Assembly (NCBI GenBank): GCA_022601535.1
Contig: JAJACK010000005.1
Coordinates: 1 to 64,000, forward strand
Length of the DNA stretch: 64,000 nucleotides
DNA from: Chlamydiales bacterium
Lineage (GTDB): Bacteria; Chlamydiota; Chlamydiia; Chlamydiales; JAAKFR01
Direction: 5' to 3'
The position numbers and the translations under genes were made by a program. Under the pieces are notes generated by a model, which worked only from the letters and a program-made list of their open reading frames with translations, was not told the DNA's origin and did no database searches. Below are positions 57,784 through 64,000 of this stretch, piece by piece (the stretch's first letter is position 1; the number at the start of each line of letters is the position of its first letter).

Positions 57784-58640
57784 AATTTAAACTCCGCATT
57801 TAAGTTGATGGCATTTTCACTTGCAAATCGTTTTTCCAAAGTGAGCTGAAAACGGTCACACCCAGCAAGGGTGAGGCCTACTGCATATCCCCATAGCCTT
57901 TGACTTTTAAGAGGATTTAAAACAAGTGTAAAAGAGGGGTTAGGAATTGCACTAATAGGTTCTATAGATTTTCCCATATTCACCCATGCATTCGACCATG
58001 TCAATCCTATAAATGGAAGGGCTTGAATTGTTTGTGAAAGACAGAATTGATAGGTTGCGCCAAGTCCAAATTGCCACTCTTGGTATTTGATACTCGCTAG
58101 ATTGGCATAAGTTGCAACAATTGAAGAGCGAAATACCTCGATCATTGTAATAGATGGTTTTGTATAGAAATAATTCCCCTCACCACCTAGAGCAAAAGAG
58201 CCACACTGCCAAATAGTCCCTGCTCCTCCGATTCCCCAAGCAAAGTCTGATGCTGTATGAATATAAACTGTTTGGTTATCATTAAGAGAGGGGGAAAATG
58301 CTCCTGTGGGGGTTTGAATGTAGCAATTTGATGCGCCAAAAATACCGTAGACATTGACCCGCTCACAAAAATTAAGTGTCACTTTTCCAGCATTCGTATT
58401 GATAGAAAAGTCGTGGATACTATGTTCATTATTATTTCGATCTGTCGATTTTAAATGTCGATTGGAGACATAATCGCCCGAGAACCCAACACGAGCATCA
58501 ATCCAGTTGCAAGCAGGGGGGAGACAGTCGGTAAATGGGGCTGCGCCATCGCAAAAAAGAGCTGCATTCCATGGATTCCCAAGAGGAAGGGCTGCAAGCG
58601 AGACGTTAAAAATGGTAAAAAAAACTAAATAACGTAGCAT
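57780..58640 (-). CDS. MOMP-like outer membrane protein (copy 4)
   Basis: 286 aa, first gene of the three-copy array. Signal peptide (LRYLVFFTIFNVSLAA) then LPLGNPWNAALFCDGAAPF and VGFSGDYVSNRHL, closest to copy 1 in the first third; the rest (ASDFAWGIGGAGTIWQCG, KYQEWQFGLGATYQFCLSQ, LTWSNAWVNMG) matches copies 2 and 3. Ends in F. Likely surface porins or host-interaction proteins that vary by recombination between copies. Confidence 0.9.
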   Translation of the reverse strand: MLRYLVFFTIFNVSLAALPLGNPWNAALFCDGAAPFTDCLPPACNWIDARVGFSGDYVSNRHLKSTDRNNNEHSIHDFSINTNAGKVTLNFCERVNVYGIFGASNCYIQTPTGAFSPSLNDNQTVYIHTASDFAWGIGGAGTIWQCGSFALGGEGNYFYTKPSITMIEVFRSSIVATYANLASIKYQEWQFGLGATYQFCLSQTIQALPFIGLTWSNAWVNMGKSIEPISAIPNPSFTLVLNPLKSQRLWGYAVGLTLAGCDRFQLTLEKRFASENAINLNAEFKF

Positions 58641-58681
58641 GGCCTTATTTTAGCCAATTCAATGAATTCGTAAAGTTTTTT

Positions 58682-59896
58682 TTATCCTGTATTGAGACTT
58701 TTGATGATGACAGACTTAATTCCTAAAAGTCCAGTTTCTTCTGCTGTGAGTTCAAGTTGATCAAATTGAAGGCTATCTCCACATTCTGGTGCGGTTCCCA
58801 GTTTTGTGATCATCAATTGGGCAAGTGTTTCAACCCCATTGCTAGGAAGACGCATGCCGTACTCTTTGTTGAAGTCTGAAATCTTTTTGTTTCCTGCAAA
58901 GGTGCGTTGGATGAGGGGGAGAGGAATTAAGTTGCGGTTTTTCTGTTCTTGCTTAACTTCGCCAAAAATGGTTCTTAAAATAGTGTTTAAGGAGAGAATT
59001 CCAACTGCAGATCCCTTTGGCCCTAAAACAATGGCAAGTTCCTGATGGTTGCTCCGAAATTGTTGGAGGATCTCGGTGAGACGACATCCTTGGGTGATAA
59101 ACCAGGGGGAATGGGCCACTTCGCGAACAGATTTTTCATCGGGAAGGGAGGTGAGATCTGTGGGAAAAACGATGGCGACAATATTGGTGATGCTGTTGTG
59201 GTAGAGGGGGAAATAGGGTTGGGTAGAGGAGCGATATTTATAACGCAGTTCTCCTACAGTGGAATTCGAGCAAAAGAGTTCAACATGGTCGAGCTTAGTC
59301 ATTGCTTCAACAGCTCTTTTGCTTCGAAGAGAAAAGATATTTGCAACAACGAGGTTAAAATCATCACTCTCTTGTTGACCCGCTTCAAGAGTCCTTTGGA
59401 GTTCTTCTCTCGAAAGGTTGAGCTCAAACGCTTCTTTCGGTTTTCCAAGAAGGCGATAGAAGAGGTGGATGATGAGGTTGAGGGTCCATATAATAGGTGA
59501 AAAAATCCGGTAGGTAAAATAGACGATAGGAGTTCCGAGCATAATCACATGTTCAGAACAGCGCCTTGCAGCAAAAAGGGGAGTGAGTTCTGCAAAAATA
59601 ATGACGAGGAAAATTTGAGTGAGCGGAGCTAAGTCAGGATCGAGATGGACAGAGCTATAGAATTCACGCGCCGATTGAGAGCCAATTTGGAGGGCAATAT
59701 TAACCCCTAACATAACAGAGCCAAAAAGACGGTACGGCTTTTGTAGAAGATACTGAAGCCAGATAGCTCTTTTCAATCCTTGGCTTGCGTAGTATTGAAG
59801 GCGGATCCGGTTAAAAGAGAGAGCCGCCATCTCTATCATGGAATAACACCCCTGAACAACGATGCAAAATAGAGTGAGGAGAAGCCAGGTGATCAT
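58682..59896 (-). CDS. CNNM/CorC-type transporter (hemolysin family), copy 2
   Basis: 404-aa protein: an N-terminal DUF21/CNNM membrane domain (four helices, with IEMAALSFNRIRLQYYASQG at the start and FAELTPLFAARRCSEHV), followed by a region with CBS-type folding and a C-terminal CorC_HlyC-like segment. Family members transport or sense Mg2+ or Co2+. Overlaps the 408-aa gene by 4 nt. The CBS part is divergent. Chlamydial CT256/CT257 are the likely counterparts. Confidence 0.87.
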   Translation of the reverse strand: MITWLLLTLFCIVVQGCYSMIEMAALSFNRIRLQYYASQGLKRAIWLQYLLQKPYRLFGSVMLGVNIALQIGSQSAREFYSSVHLDPDLAPLTQIFLVIIFAELTPLFAARRCSEHVIMLGTPIVYFTYRIFSPIIWTLNLIIHLFYRLLGKPKEAFELNLSREELQRTLEAGQQESDDFNLVVANIFSLRSKRAVEAMTKLDHVELFCSNSTVGELRYKYRSSTQPYFPLYHNSITNIVAIVFPTDLTSLPDEKSVREVAHSPWFITQGCRLTEILQQFRSNHQELAIVLGPKGSAVGILSLNTILRTIFGEVKQEQKNRNLIPLPLIQRTFAGNKKISDFNKEYGMRLPSNGVETLAQLMITKLGTAPECGDSLQFDQLELTAEETGLLGIKSVIIKSLNTG

Positions 59897-61119
59897 TTCA
59901 ACCTCCTTACATAGATCCGTTTGATTCGGTGGGGTTCAGATGAGAGGATTTGGAAAAGAAAATTTTCCCATGTGTAGGTTGTTCCACTTTTAGGAATTTC
60001 TCCCAATCGCTCTGTAAGCCAACCTCCTAGAGTGACCATTTTGTTTTTTGTGGGAAGAGACTTATTGAAGAGAGAGGTGAACTCACATAATTCTAATTTT
60101 CCACTTGCAATCAGAACATTTTCTGATGGTTGAGTGTACCGTCGATTTTTCTCTTCTGTTTGGAAAAATTTCCCCACAACGAGCTCAAAAATATCTTCGT
60201 CGGTAATCAATCCTGAGATTAAGCCGTATTCATCAACAGCAAGAGCCATTGTTTCGTTTTGCTCCAAAAAGCGGTGTGAAAGAGCGTGAAGAGGAGTGGC
60301 TTCAGGAACATAGAAAGGTTTTCTCAAAAAGGGGATCAGATCCATTCCTGTTTGAATTTTATGACGATGGATGAAAAAATCTATGGAGAAAAGAATGCCC
60401 ACCATGTTTTGCAATTCTCCCTTACAGACAGGGATGCGTGCATACGCTCTTTTCCCAAATTTTTCGATCAATTGGGTGAGGGGGGCATCGAGATTGTAGA
60501 AAAAAATCTCATCGCGGGGATGCATTCGTTCTTTAGTTGTCTGACCTATTAAGGAGAGATAGCCTTGAACCCACCTCGCCTCATTTGGATCTAAAATCCC
60601 CATTTCTTCAGAATTTTTGAGTAGATATCCCATCTCTTCTTTTGAAATTTCTTTGTTTGGCTTGAGAAAGAAGAATAGATTGCGCGAGATCGAAGTGGTG
60701 ACTGCTGTAATAAATGAGCGAATAGGTCCTAAAAGGCGCTGCAAAAACAGAATCATAGGAGCGACTCGATAAGCGATATGCTTGTTATAGGGGAGGGCAA
60801 ATGTTTTGGGGAGAATTTCTCCAATAAAAAGGGTTAAAACAAGGGGGATTCCCACTTTCATCAGCCAGCTTGATGTTTCCCCAAAAAGATTGGCAGCGGT
60901 GTTTTGCAACAAGATATTTGCACATACATCGCAAAACAAAAGAGTGACGAGTAGATCACGAGGCCGTTTTAGTAGATTTGTAGCGGTCTTTTTTTGTTTG
61001 TCTTGAGCGTATGTTTGTAAGTCTGTGGAACTCAAAGAAAAAAGAGCAACTTGGGAAAAGGAGAGAAATCCTGATAGAAGAACGAATCCAATTACAAGTA
61101 AAAGAAGAAGCGCTGTCAA
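59893..61119 (-). CDS. CNNM/CorC-type transporter (hemolysin family), copy 1
   Basis: 408-aa paralogue of the next gene: membrane domain (LLSGFLSFSQVALFSLSSTDLQ, GEILPKTFALPYNKH), then two CBS domains (RMHPRDEIFFYNLDAPLTQL and ETMALAVDEYGLISGLITDEDIFELVVG) and a CorC_HlyC domain ending near the C-terminus. The start is TTG at 61119, overlapping the stop of the 98-aa gene by 4 nt. Confidence 0.88.
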   Translation of the reverse strand: MTALLLLLVIGFVLLSGFLSFSQVALFSLSSTDLQTYAQDKQKKTATNLLKRPRDLLVTLLFCDVCANILLQNTAANLFGETSSWLMKVGIPLVLTLFIGEILPKTFALPYNKHIAYRVAPMILFLQRLLGPIRSFITAVTTSISRNLFFFLKPNKEISKEEMGYLLKNSEEMGILDPNEARWVQGYLSLIGQTTKERMHPRDEIFFYNLDAPLTQLIEKFGKRAYARIPVCKGELQNMVGILFSIDFFIHRHKIQTGMDLIPFLRKPFYVPEATPLHALSHRFLEQNETMALAVDEYGLISGLITDEDIFELVVGKFFQTEEKNRRYTQPSENVLIASGKLELCEFTSLFNKSLPTKNKMVTLGGWLTERLGEIPKSGTTYTWENFLFQILSSEPHRIKRIYVRRLK

Positions 61120-61412
61120 TTAAAACTCACTTTTTTTTGCCCCTCAGGAACAAGGCCAAGTTTACGCATCAAGGTTAATTCAATCCACTGTGGATCATTT
61201 TGAGAGGCGATCTGCTCTTTTAAATCGATCCTTTTTTCAATGGCAGCTTTTGAAGAGAGTTCAATCTTTTCAAAGCGTAACTCAAGATGCCTCTGTTCCT
61301 CTTTACGTTTAGAGATCGCCCGGTCATAGGTAAACAAGCAGATGAGAACAAAAAGAATTGCCCACCACGATTTTACAACAAGTTCATCAAAGAGCCTTGA
61401 CCGCTTATTCAT
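61116..61412 (-). CDS. Small membrane protein with coiled coil, hypothetical
   Basis: 98-aa product with one transmembrane helix near the N-terminus ([15 protein letters not shown], about 16-30), a basic stretch, then a charged helix likely to form a coiled coil ([23 protein letters not shown]). It ends with [20 protein letters not shown], a pattern also seen in small FtsL/FtsB-like divisome proteins. ATGA overlap with dcd. Perhaps the counterpart of CT038 or a divisome factor; not certain. Confidence 0.65.
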   Translation of the reverse strand: MNKRSRLFDELVVKSWWAILFVLICLFTYDRAISKRKEEQRHLELRFEKIELSSKAAIEKRIDLKEQIASQNDPQWIELTLMRKLGLVPEGQKKVSFN

Positions 61413-61960
61413 AGGATGGGTGTTGTTATTCCTCTTTGTTTTAGGTATTTACCTTTTTTGTCTGCGTAAGATATCTGACACTCATGCGTCGCTTCTAAGA
61501 AAAGGACTTGAGCGATCCCTTCATTGGCATAAATCTTAGCTGGCAAAGGAGTTGTATTAGAAATTTCGATTGTCACATGCCCTTCCCATTCAGGCTCAAA
61601 AGGTGTGACATTGACGATGATTCCACATCTTGCATAAGTAGATTTTCCAAGGCAAATGGTCAAGATATTGCGGGGGATGCGGAAATACTCCACACTTCGG
61701 GCGAGGGCAAATGAATTTGGAGGAATAATACAAAACTCATCTTGAATATCGATAAAAGCATCTTCTGTAAAATTTTTTGGGTCAACAACGGTGTTGTACA
61801 CATTTGTAAAAACCTTGAATTCATCGGCGACCCGCAAGTCGTAGCCGTAGCTCGATGTTCCATAACTGATTACGCCATCGCGAACCTGGTCATCTTCAAA
61901 TGGTTCGATCATTCCTTTTCTCGCCATTTCCTTAATCCATCTATCTTCTTTTAACGTCAT
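61409..61960 (-). CDS. dcd: dCTP deaminase
   Basis: Deaminates dCTP to dUTP in pyrimidine synthesis. The 183-aa protein has [47 protein letters not shown], with the catalytic Glu in EWEGH, and [12 protein letters not shown] near the end. In Chlamydia it also lies next to ruvB (CT039-CT040). 57 bp divide it from the divergent ruvB start, so the two promoters are close. Confidence 0.95.
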   Translation of the reverse strand: MTLKEDRWIKEMARKGMIEPFEDDQVRDGVISYGTSSYGYDLRVADEFKVFTNVYNTVVDPKNFTEDAFIDIQDEFCIIPPNSFALARSVEYFRIPRNILTICLGKSTYARCGIIVNVTPFEPEWEGHVTIEISNTTPLPAKIYANEGIAQVLFLEATHECQISYADKKGKYLKQRGITTPIL

Positions 61961-62017
61961 TGATCACCTCATATTTAGATTGCCAATTTTCCACATGAGG
62001 CGGTATTCTTTCAAGAT

Positions 62018-63025
62018 ATGAAAAAAGAATATGTGGAGTCGACTCTGGTAGAAGAAGATCTTAACTTCGAGATTCCACTTCGTCCTCAAACTTTAGACGA
62101 ATTTGTAGGCCAAGAAGAGATTAAAGAGAGGTTGCAGATCTTTGTTGGAGCTGCAAAAAAACGGAAAGAAGCTCTTGGGCACTGTCTTCTTTCAGGCCCT
62201 CCTGGTTTGGGAAAAACAACTTTAGCCAATATTATTGCAAATTCGATGGAAGCATCGATTGTTGTTACGTCAGGACCTGTCTTAGAGAAGCCGGCAGACC
62301 TTGCAGGTATTTTGACCAACTTGCAAGAAGGGGATGTCCTTTTTATCGATGAAATTCACAGGCTCAACCGAGTTCTTGAAGAGTATCTTTATCCAGCGAT
62401 GGAAGATTTTGTCCTCGATTTAATGATCGATACAGGACCCAGTGCACGTTCTGTTCAGATGAAACTCAATCGATTCACACTGATCGGAGCGACAACCCGT
62501 TCTGGACAAATTACAGCTCCGATGCGCTCCCGTTTTGCATTTAGTTGTCGGTTGGACTACTACTCGCCTGAAGTTGTGGAAAAAATCTTGACCCGCTCGA
62601 CTCAGATCCTTAAGCTCAATATCGAGCAGAGCGGCTTGATTGAAATAGCAAGAAGAGCAAGAGGCACTCCTCGAATTGCCAACAATCTTCTCCGATGGGT
62701 GCGCGACTACATTGAAATGAACGCTTGTGAAGTTGTTGATCAGAAAATTGTTTCAAAAGCGCTTGGAATGCTTGCAATTGATGAGAAAGGGCTGGATGAA
62801 ATTGACAAAAAAATTCTCGATGTGATTATCGATCACTATGCAGGGGGGCCTGTTGGATTGAATACACTGGCCATCGCGATCGGAGAGATGGGGCAAACCA
62901 TTGAAGAGGTGTATGAGCCATACCTTATCTTACAGGGATTCATCAAGCGGACGCCGAGGGGAAGAGTAGCAACATCGCTTGCATATAAACATTTAAAAAA
63001 GAAAGAAAATAAAAGCATATTTTAA
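62018..63025 (+). CDS. ruvB: Holliday junction branch migration DNA helicase RuvB
   Basis: 335-aa AAA+ motor that drives branch migration with RuvA. It has RPQTLDEFVGQEEIKERL, Walker A GPPGLGKTT, Walker B LFIDEIHRLNR, sensor 1 GATTRSG, the arginine finger region MRSRFAFSCRLDYY and a C-terminal winged helix (GGPVGLNTLAIAIGE). Typical length. RuvA and RuvC are not in the window. Confidence 0.97.
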   Translation: MKKEYVESTLVEEDLNFEIPLRPQTLDEFVGQEEIKERLQIFVGAAKKRKEALGHCLLSGPPGLGKTTLANIIANSMEASIVVTSGPVLEKPADLAGILTNLQEGDVLFIDEIHRLNRVLEEYLYPAMEDFVLDLMIDTGPSARSVQMKLNRFTLIGATTRSGQITAPMRSRFAFSCRLDYYSPEVVEKILTRSTQILKLNIEQSGLIEIARRARGTPRIANNLLRWVRDYIEMNACEVVDQKIVSKALGMLAIDEKGLDEIDKKILDVIIDHYAGGPVGLNTLAIAIGEMGQTIEEVYEPYLILQGFIKRTPRGRVATSLAYKHLKKKENKSIF

Positions 63026-63035
63026 GGAAATAGTT

Positions 63036-63836
63036 ATGAGACTTGGACAATTAATTGTAATGGGAGCACTTCTCCTTTCAACACTACACGGAGCAAAGGT
63101 GCATGGACCTACAGAAGAAGCCCTCTCTCCAATCGGCCCCACAATTCGAGTTTTGATTGCAAAATCGGTCTCCTCAGCGCTGATTGAAGCAAAGGGGGGG
63201 TATCGGGTAATCAGACCTGAAACAGGGTTTACATTGAGCTCCGGCTCCGTCGGAAAACGGTATGTCGTGCATGCGATTGATCAAGGGTTGAGATGGGGAG
63301 AAGAATTTCCTGGAGTTTCAACTTGTAAAGTGATTCCAACGAATCGACAAACTGTCTTTTATGTGAACGGCTACCAATATAAAGGAGCGCTTGGTCTCTA
63401 TCTCGATCAAAACCGGTTGGTTACAATTGTCAATGAAGTCCCTATTGAAGACTACTTAAGATCGGTTTTAGCACTAAAATTTGAAAAACCGATGTCCAAA
63501 GAAGCGTTATCTGCAATGGTCATTGGAGCTCGAACAGAGGCGTACGCAAAGGCTATCTCAGGTCGAGCGGGTCAAGTCCCATGGGATGTGGTCTCATCAA
63601 AAGTGGGTTACTTTGGAAATGGAGTTGCTCTTCAAAAAAATGGAGTCGAAGAGGGAGTTGAACACACCCGCTTTATGGTGATGGAATCAAAAGGAGGAGA
63701 ACCTCTCAAAGAAGTGCGCCTAATTCCTTCAAAAATAGAAGAACTTGCTAAGGCTGGGCAAGATGCAAAACGGATTTTACAAAGCTGTTTTCCTCACTCT
63801 CATTTAAATGTGACAACTGATCCGGCGATTAGATAA
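63036..63836 (+). CDS. SpoIID/LytB-domain protein
   Basis: 266-aa protein with an N-terminal signal (LIVMGALLLSTLHGA). The SpoIID pattern is visible: IRVLIAKSV, the GYRVIRPETGFTLSSG block, VPIEDYLRSVLALKFE and ALSAMVIGARTEAYAKAI, although the C-terminal part is short and lacks the long SpoIID substrate region. SpoIID-type enzymes are lytic transglycosylases acting on denuded glycan strands. CT041 of C. trachomatis is the counterpart, and it follows ruvB there too. Confidence 0.85.
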   Translation: MRLGQLIVMGALLLSTLHGAKVHGPTEEALSPIGPTIRVLIAKSVSSALIEAKGGYRVIRPETGFTLSSGSVGKRYVVHAIDQGLRWGEEFPGVSTCKVIPTNRQTVFYVNGYQYKGALGLYLDQNRLVTIVNEVPIEDYLRSVLALKFEKPMSKEALSAMVIGARTEAYAKAISGRAGQVPWDVVSSKVGYFGNGVALQKNGVEEGVEHTRFMVMESKGGEPLKEVRLIPSKIEELAKAGQDAKRILQSCFPHSHLNVTTDPAIR

Positions 63837-63900
63837 AAGGTTTGGTATAAAATCAATTGAATGGTATAAATGCTTGTAAAATAATAAAAAAGGACGGTCT

Positions 63901-64000
63901 ATGTCATTTGAGAATGCAAAAGAAAATTTAAAAGAGTTTGGTAAGGAGCTGGGCCTTGAAGGGTTGCAGTATGATGAAAATAACACTTGTATTTTGGGAA
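63901..64000 (+). CDS. Type III secretion chaperone, Slc1/CT043-like (5' part)
   Basis: Only the first 33 codons are in the window: MSFENAKENLKEFGKELG then LEGLQYDENNTCILG. This closely follows the start of chlamydial CT043 (Slc1), a class I CesT-type chaperone for early effectors such as TarP, as I remember it. A good AAAGGAC lies about 6 bases before the ATG. The gene continues past the right edge. It is read in the same direction as ruvB and the SpoIID-like gene. Confidence 0.85.
   Translation, partial: MSFENAKENLKEFGKELGLEGLQYDENNTCILG

Overview
The window reads as chromosome of an environmental (non-Chlamydiaceae) member of the Chlamydiae, most like a Simkania-type organism. Three things point there. 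First, gene blocks follow the order of the Chlamydia trachomatis core genome as I remember it: kdsB-pyrG-ruvX-zwf-pgl, tsaD-oppABCDF, accA-msbA...mqn-dnaQ, fabI-rlu...mutY, PP2C-cysteine desulfurase next to two CNNM proteins, and dcd-ruvB-SpoIID followed by a CT043 (Slc1)-like secretion chaperone. Second, four MOMP-type outer membrane proteins are present, three of them in tandem; an expanded MOMP family is known from Simkania. Third, genes absent from Chlamydiaceae occur: aconitase, glucokinase, an OpcA-like protein, a DoxX protein and an F-box/WD40 protein. No mobile element, CRISPR array, tRNA or rRNA was seen. Species assignment is inference.

Layout. 1-7.1 kb: peptide ABC transporter oppABCDF with two substrate-binding lipoproteins, read leftwards. 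7.0-14.2 kb: tsaD, then the oxidative pentose phosphate genes (zwf, opcA-like, pgl) in one tightly packed leftward block with ruvX, pyrG and kdsB. 14.3-18.7 kb: small lineage-specific membrane or secreted proteins and a 794-aa putative secreted effector with a CX5R phosphatase-like motif. 18.7-24.4 kb: rightward run of tsaC/sua5, aconitase, M19 dipeptidase, glucokinase and an L,D-transpeptidase-like protein. 24.4-31.7 kb: Inc-like protein, accA, msbA, TIM-barrel protein, then leftward oxidoreductase, two futalosine-pathway menaquinone genes, dnaQ-like exonuclease and an unlisted 51-aa lipoprotein. 31.7-33.8 kb: a fliO-fliP-fliQ-fliR export-gate operon of flagellar type. 33.8-35.7 kb: divergent HAD phosphatase-folB-SDR operon whose first gene has no ATG/GTG/TTG start that keeps its catalytic motif. 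35.7-38.9 kb: eukaryote-like island (protein kinase facing an F-box/WD40 protein, plus a 161-aa orphan). 39-45.2 kb: fabI, pseudouridine synthase, two glycosyltransferases, a DRTGG P-loop protein, mutY and a Nudix hydrolase. 45.2-47.6 kb: a small family of Inc-like genes behind a repeated 95-bp leader with a hairpin. 47.6-53 kb: mazG, methyltransferases, 4.5S SRP RNA, a degenerate asparagine synthetase-like protein, lipoprotein and CPBP protease. 53-64 kb: MOMP genes, PP2C, cysteine desulfurase, CNNM pair, dcd, ruvB, SpoIID-like protein and the first 100 bp of a secretion chaperone gene.

Working together: Opp import and dipeptidase supply peptides and amino acids; Glk-Zwf-Pgl feed hexose into NADPH production; aconitase implies a fuller TCA cycle than in Chlamydiaceae; Mqn proteins make menaquinone. 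AccA, FabI, MsbA, KdsB and glycosyltransferases build lipid and LPS. The Inc-like proteins, kinase, F-box protein, CX5R protein and Slc1-like chaperone fit a type III effector repertoire aimed at a eukaryotic host.

The observations I consider most worth checking are the flagellar-type FliOPQR operon, the non-canonical start of the HAD gene beside a shared palindromic Shine-Dalgarno, the repeated hairpin leader of the Inc-like genes, the F-box/WD40-kinase pair, the CX5R effector on an apparently leaderless transcript, and the asparagine synthetase-like protein that has lost both active-site motifs.
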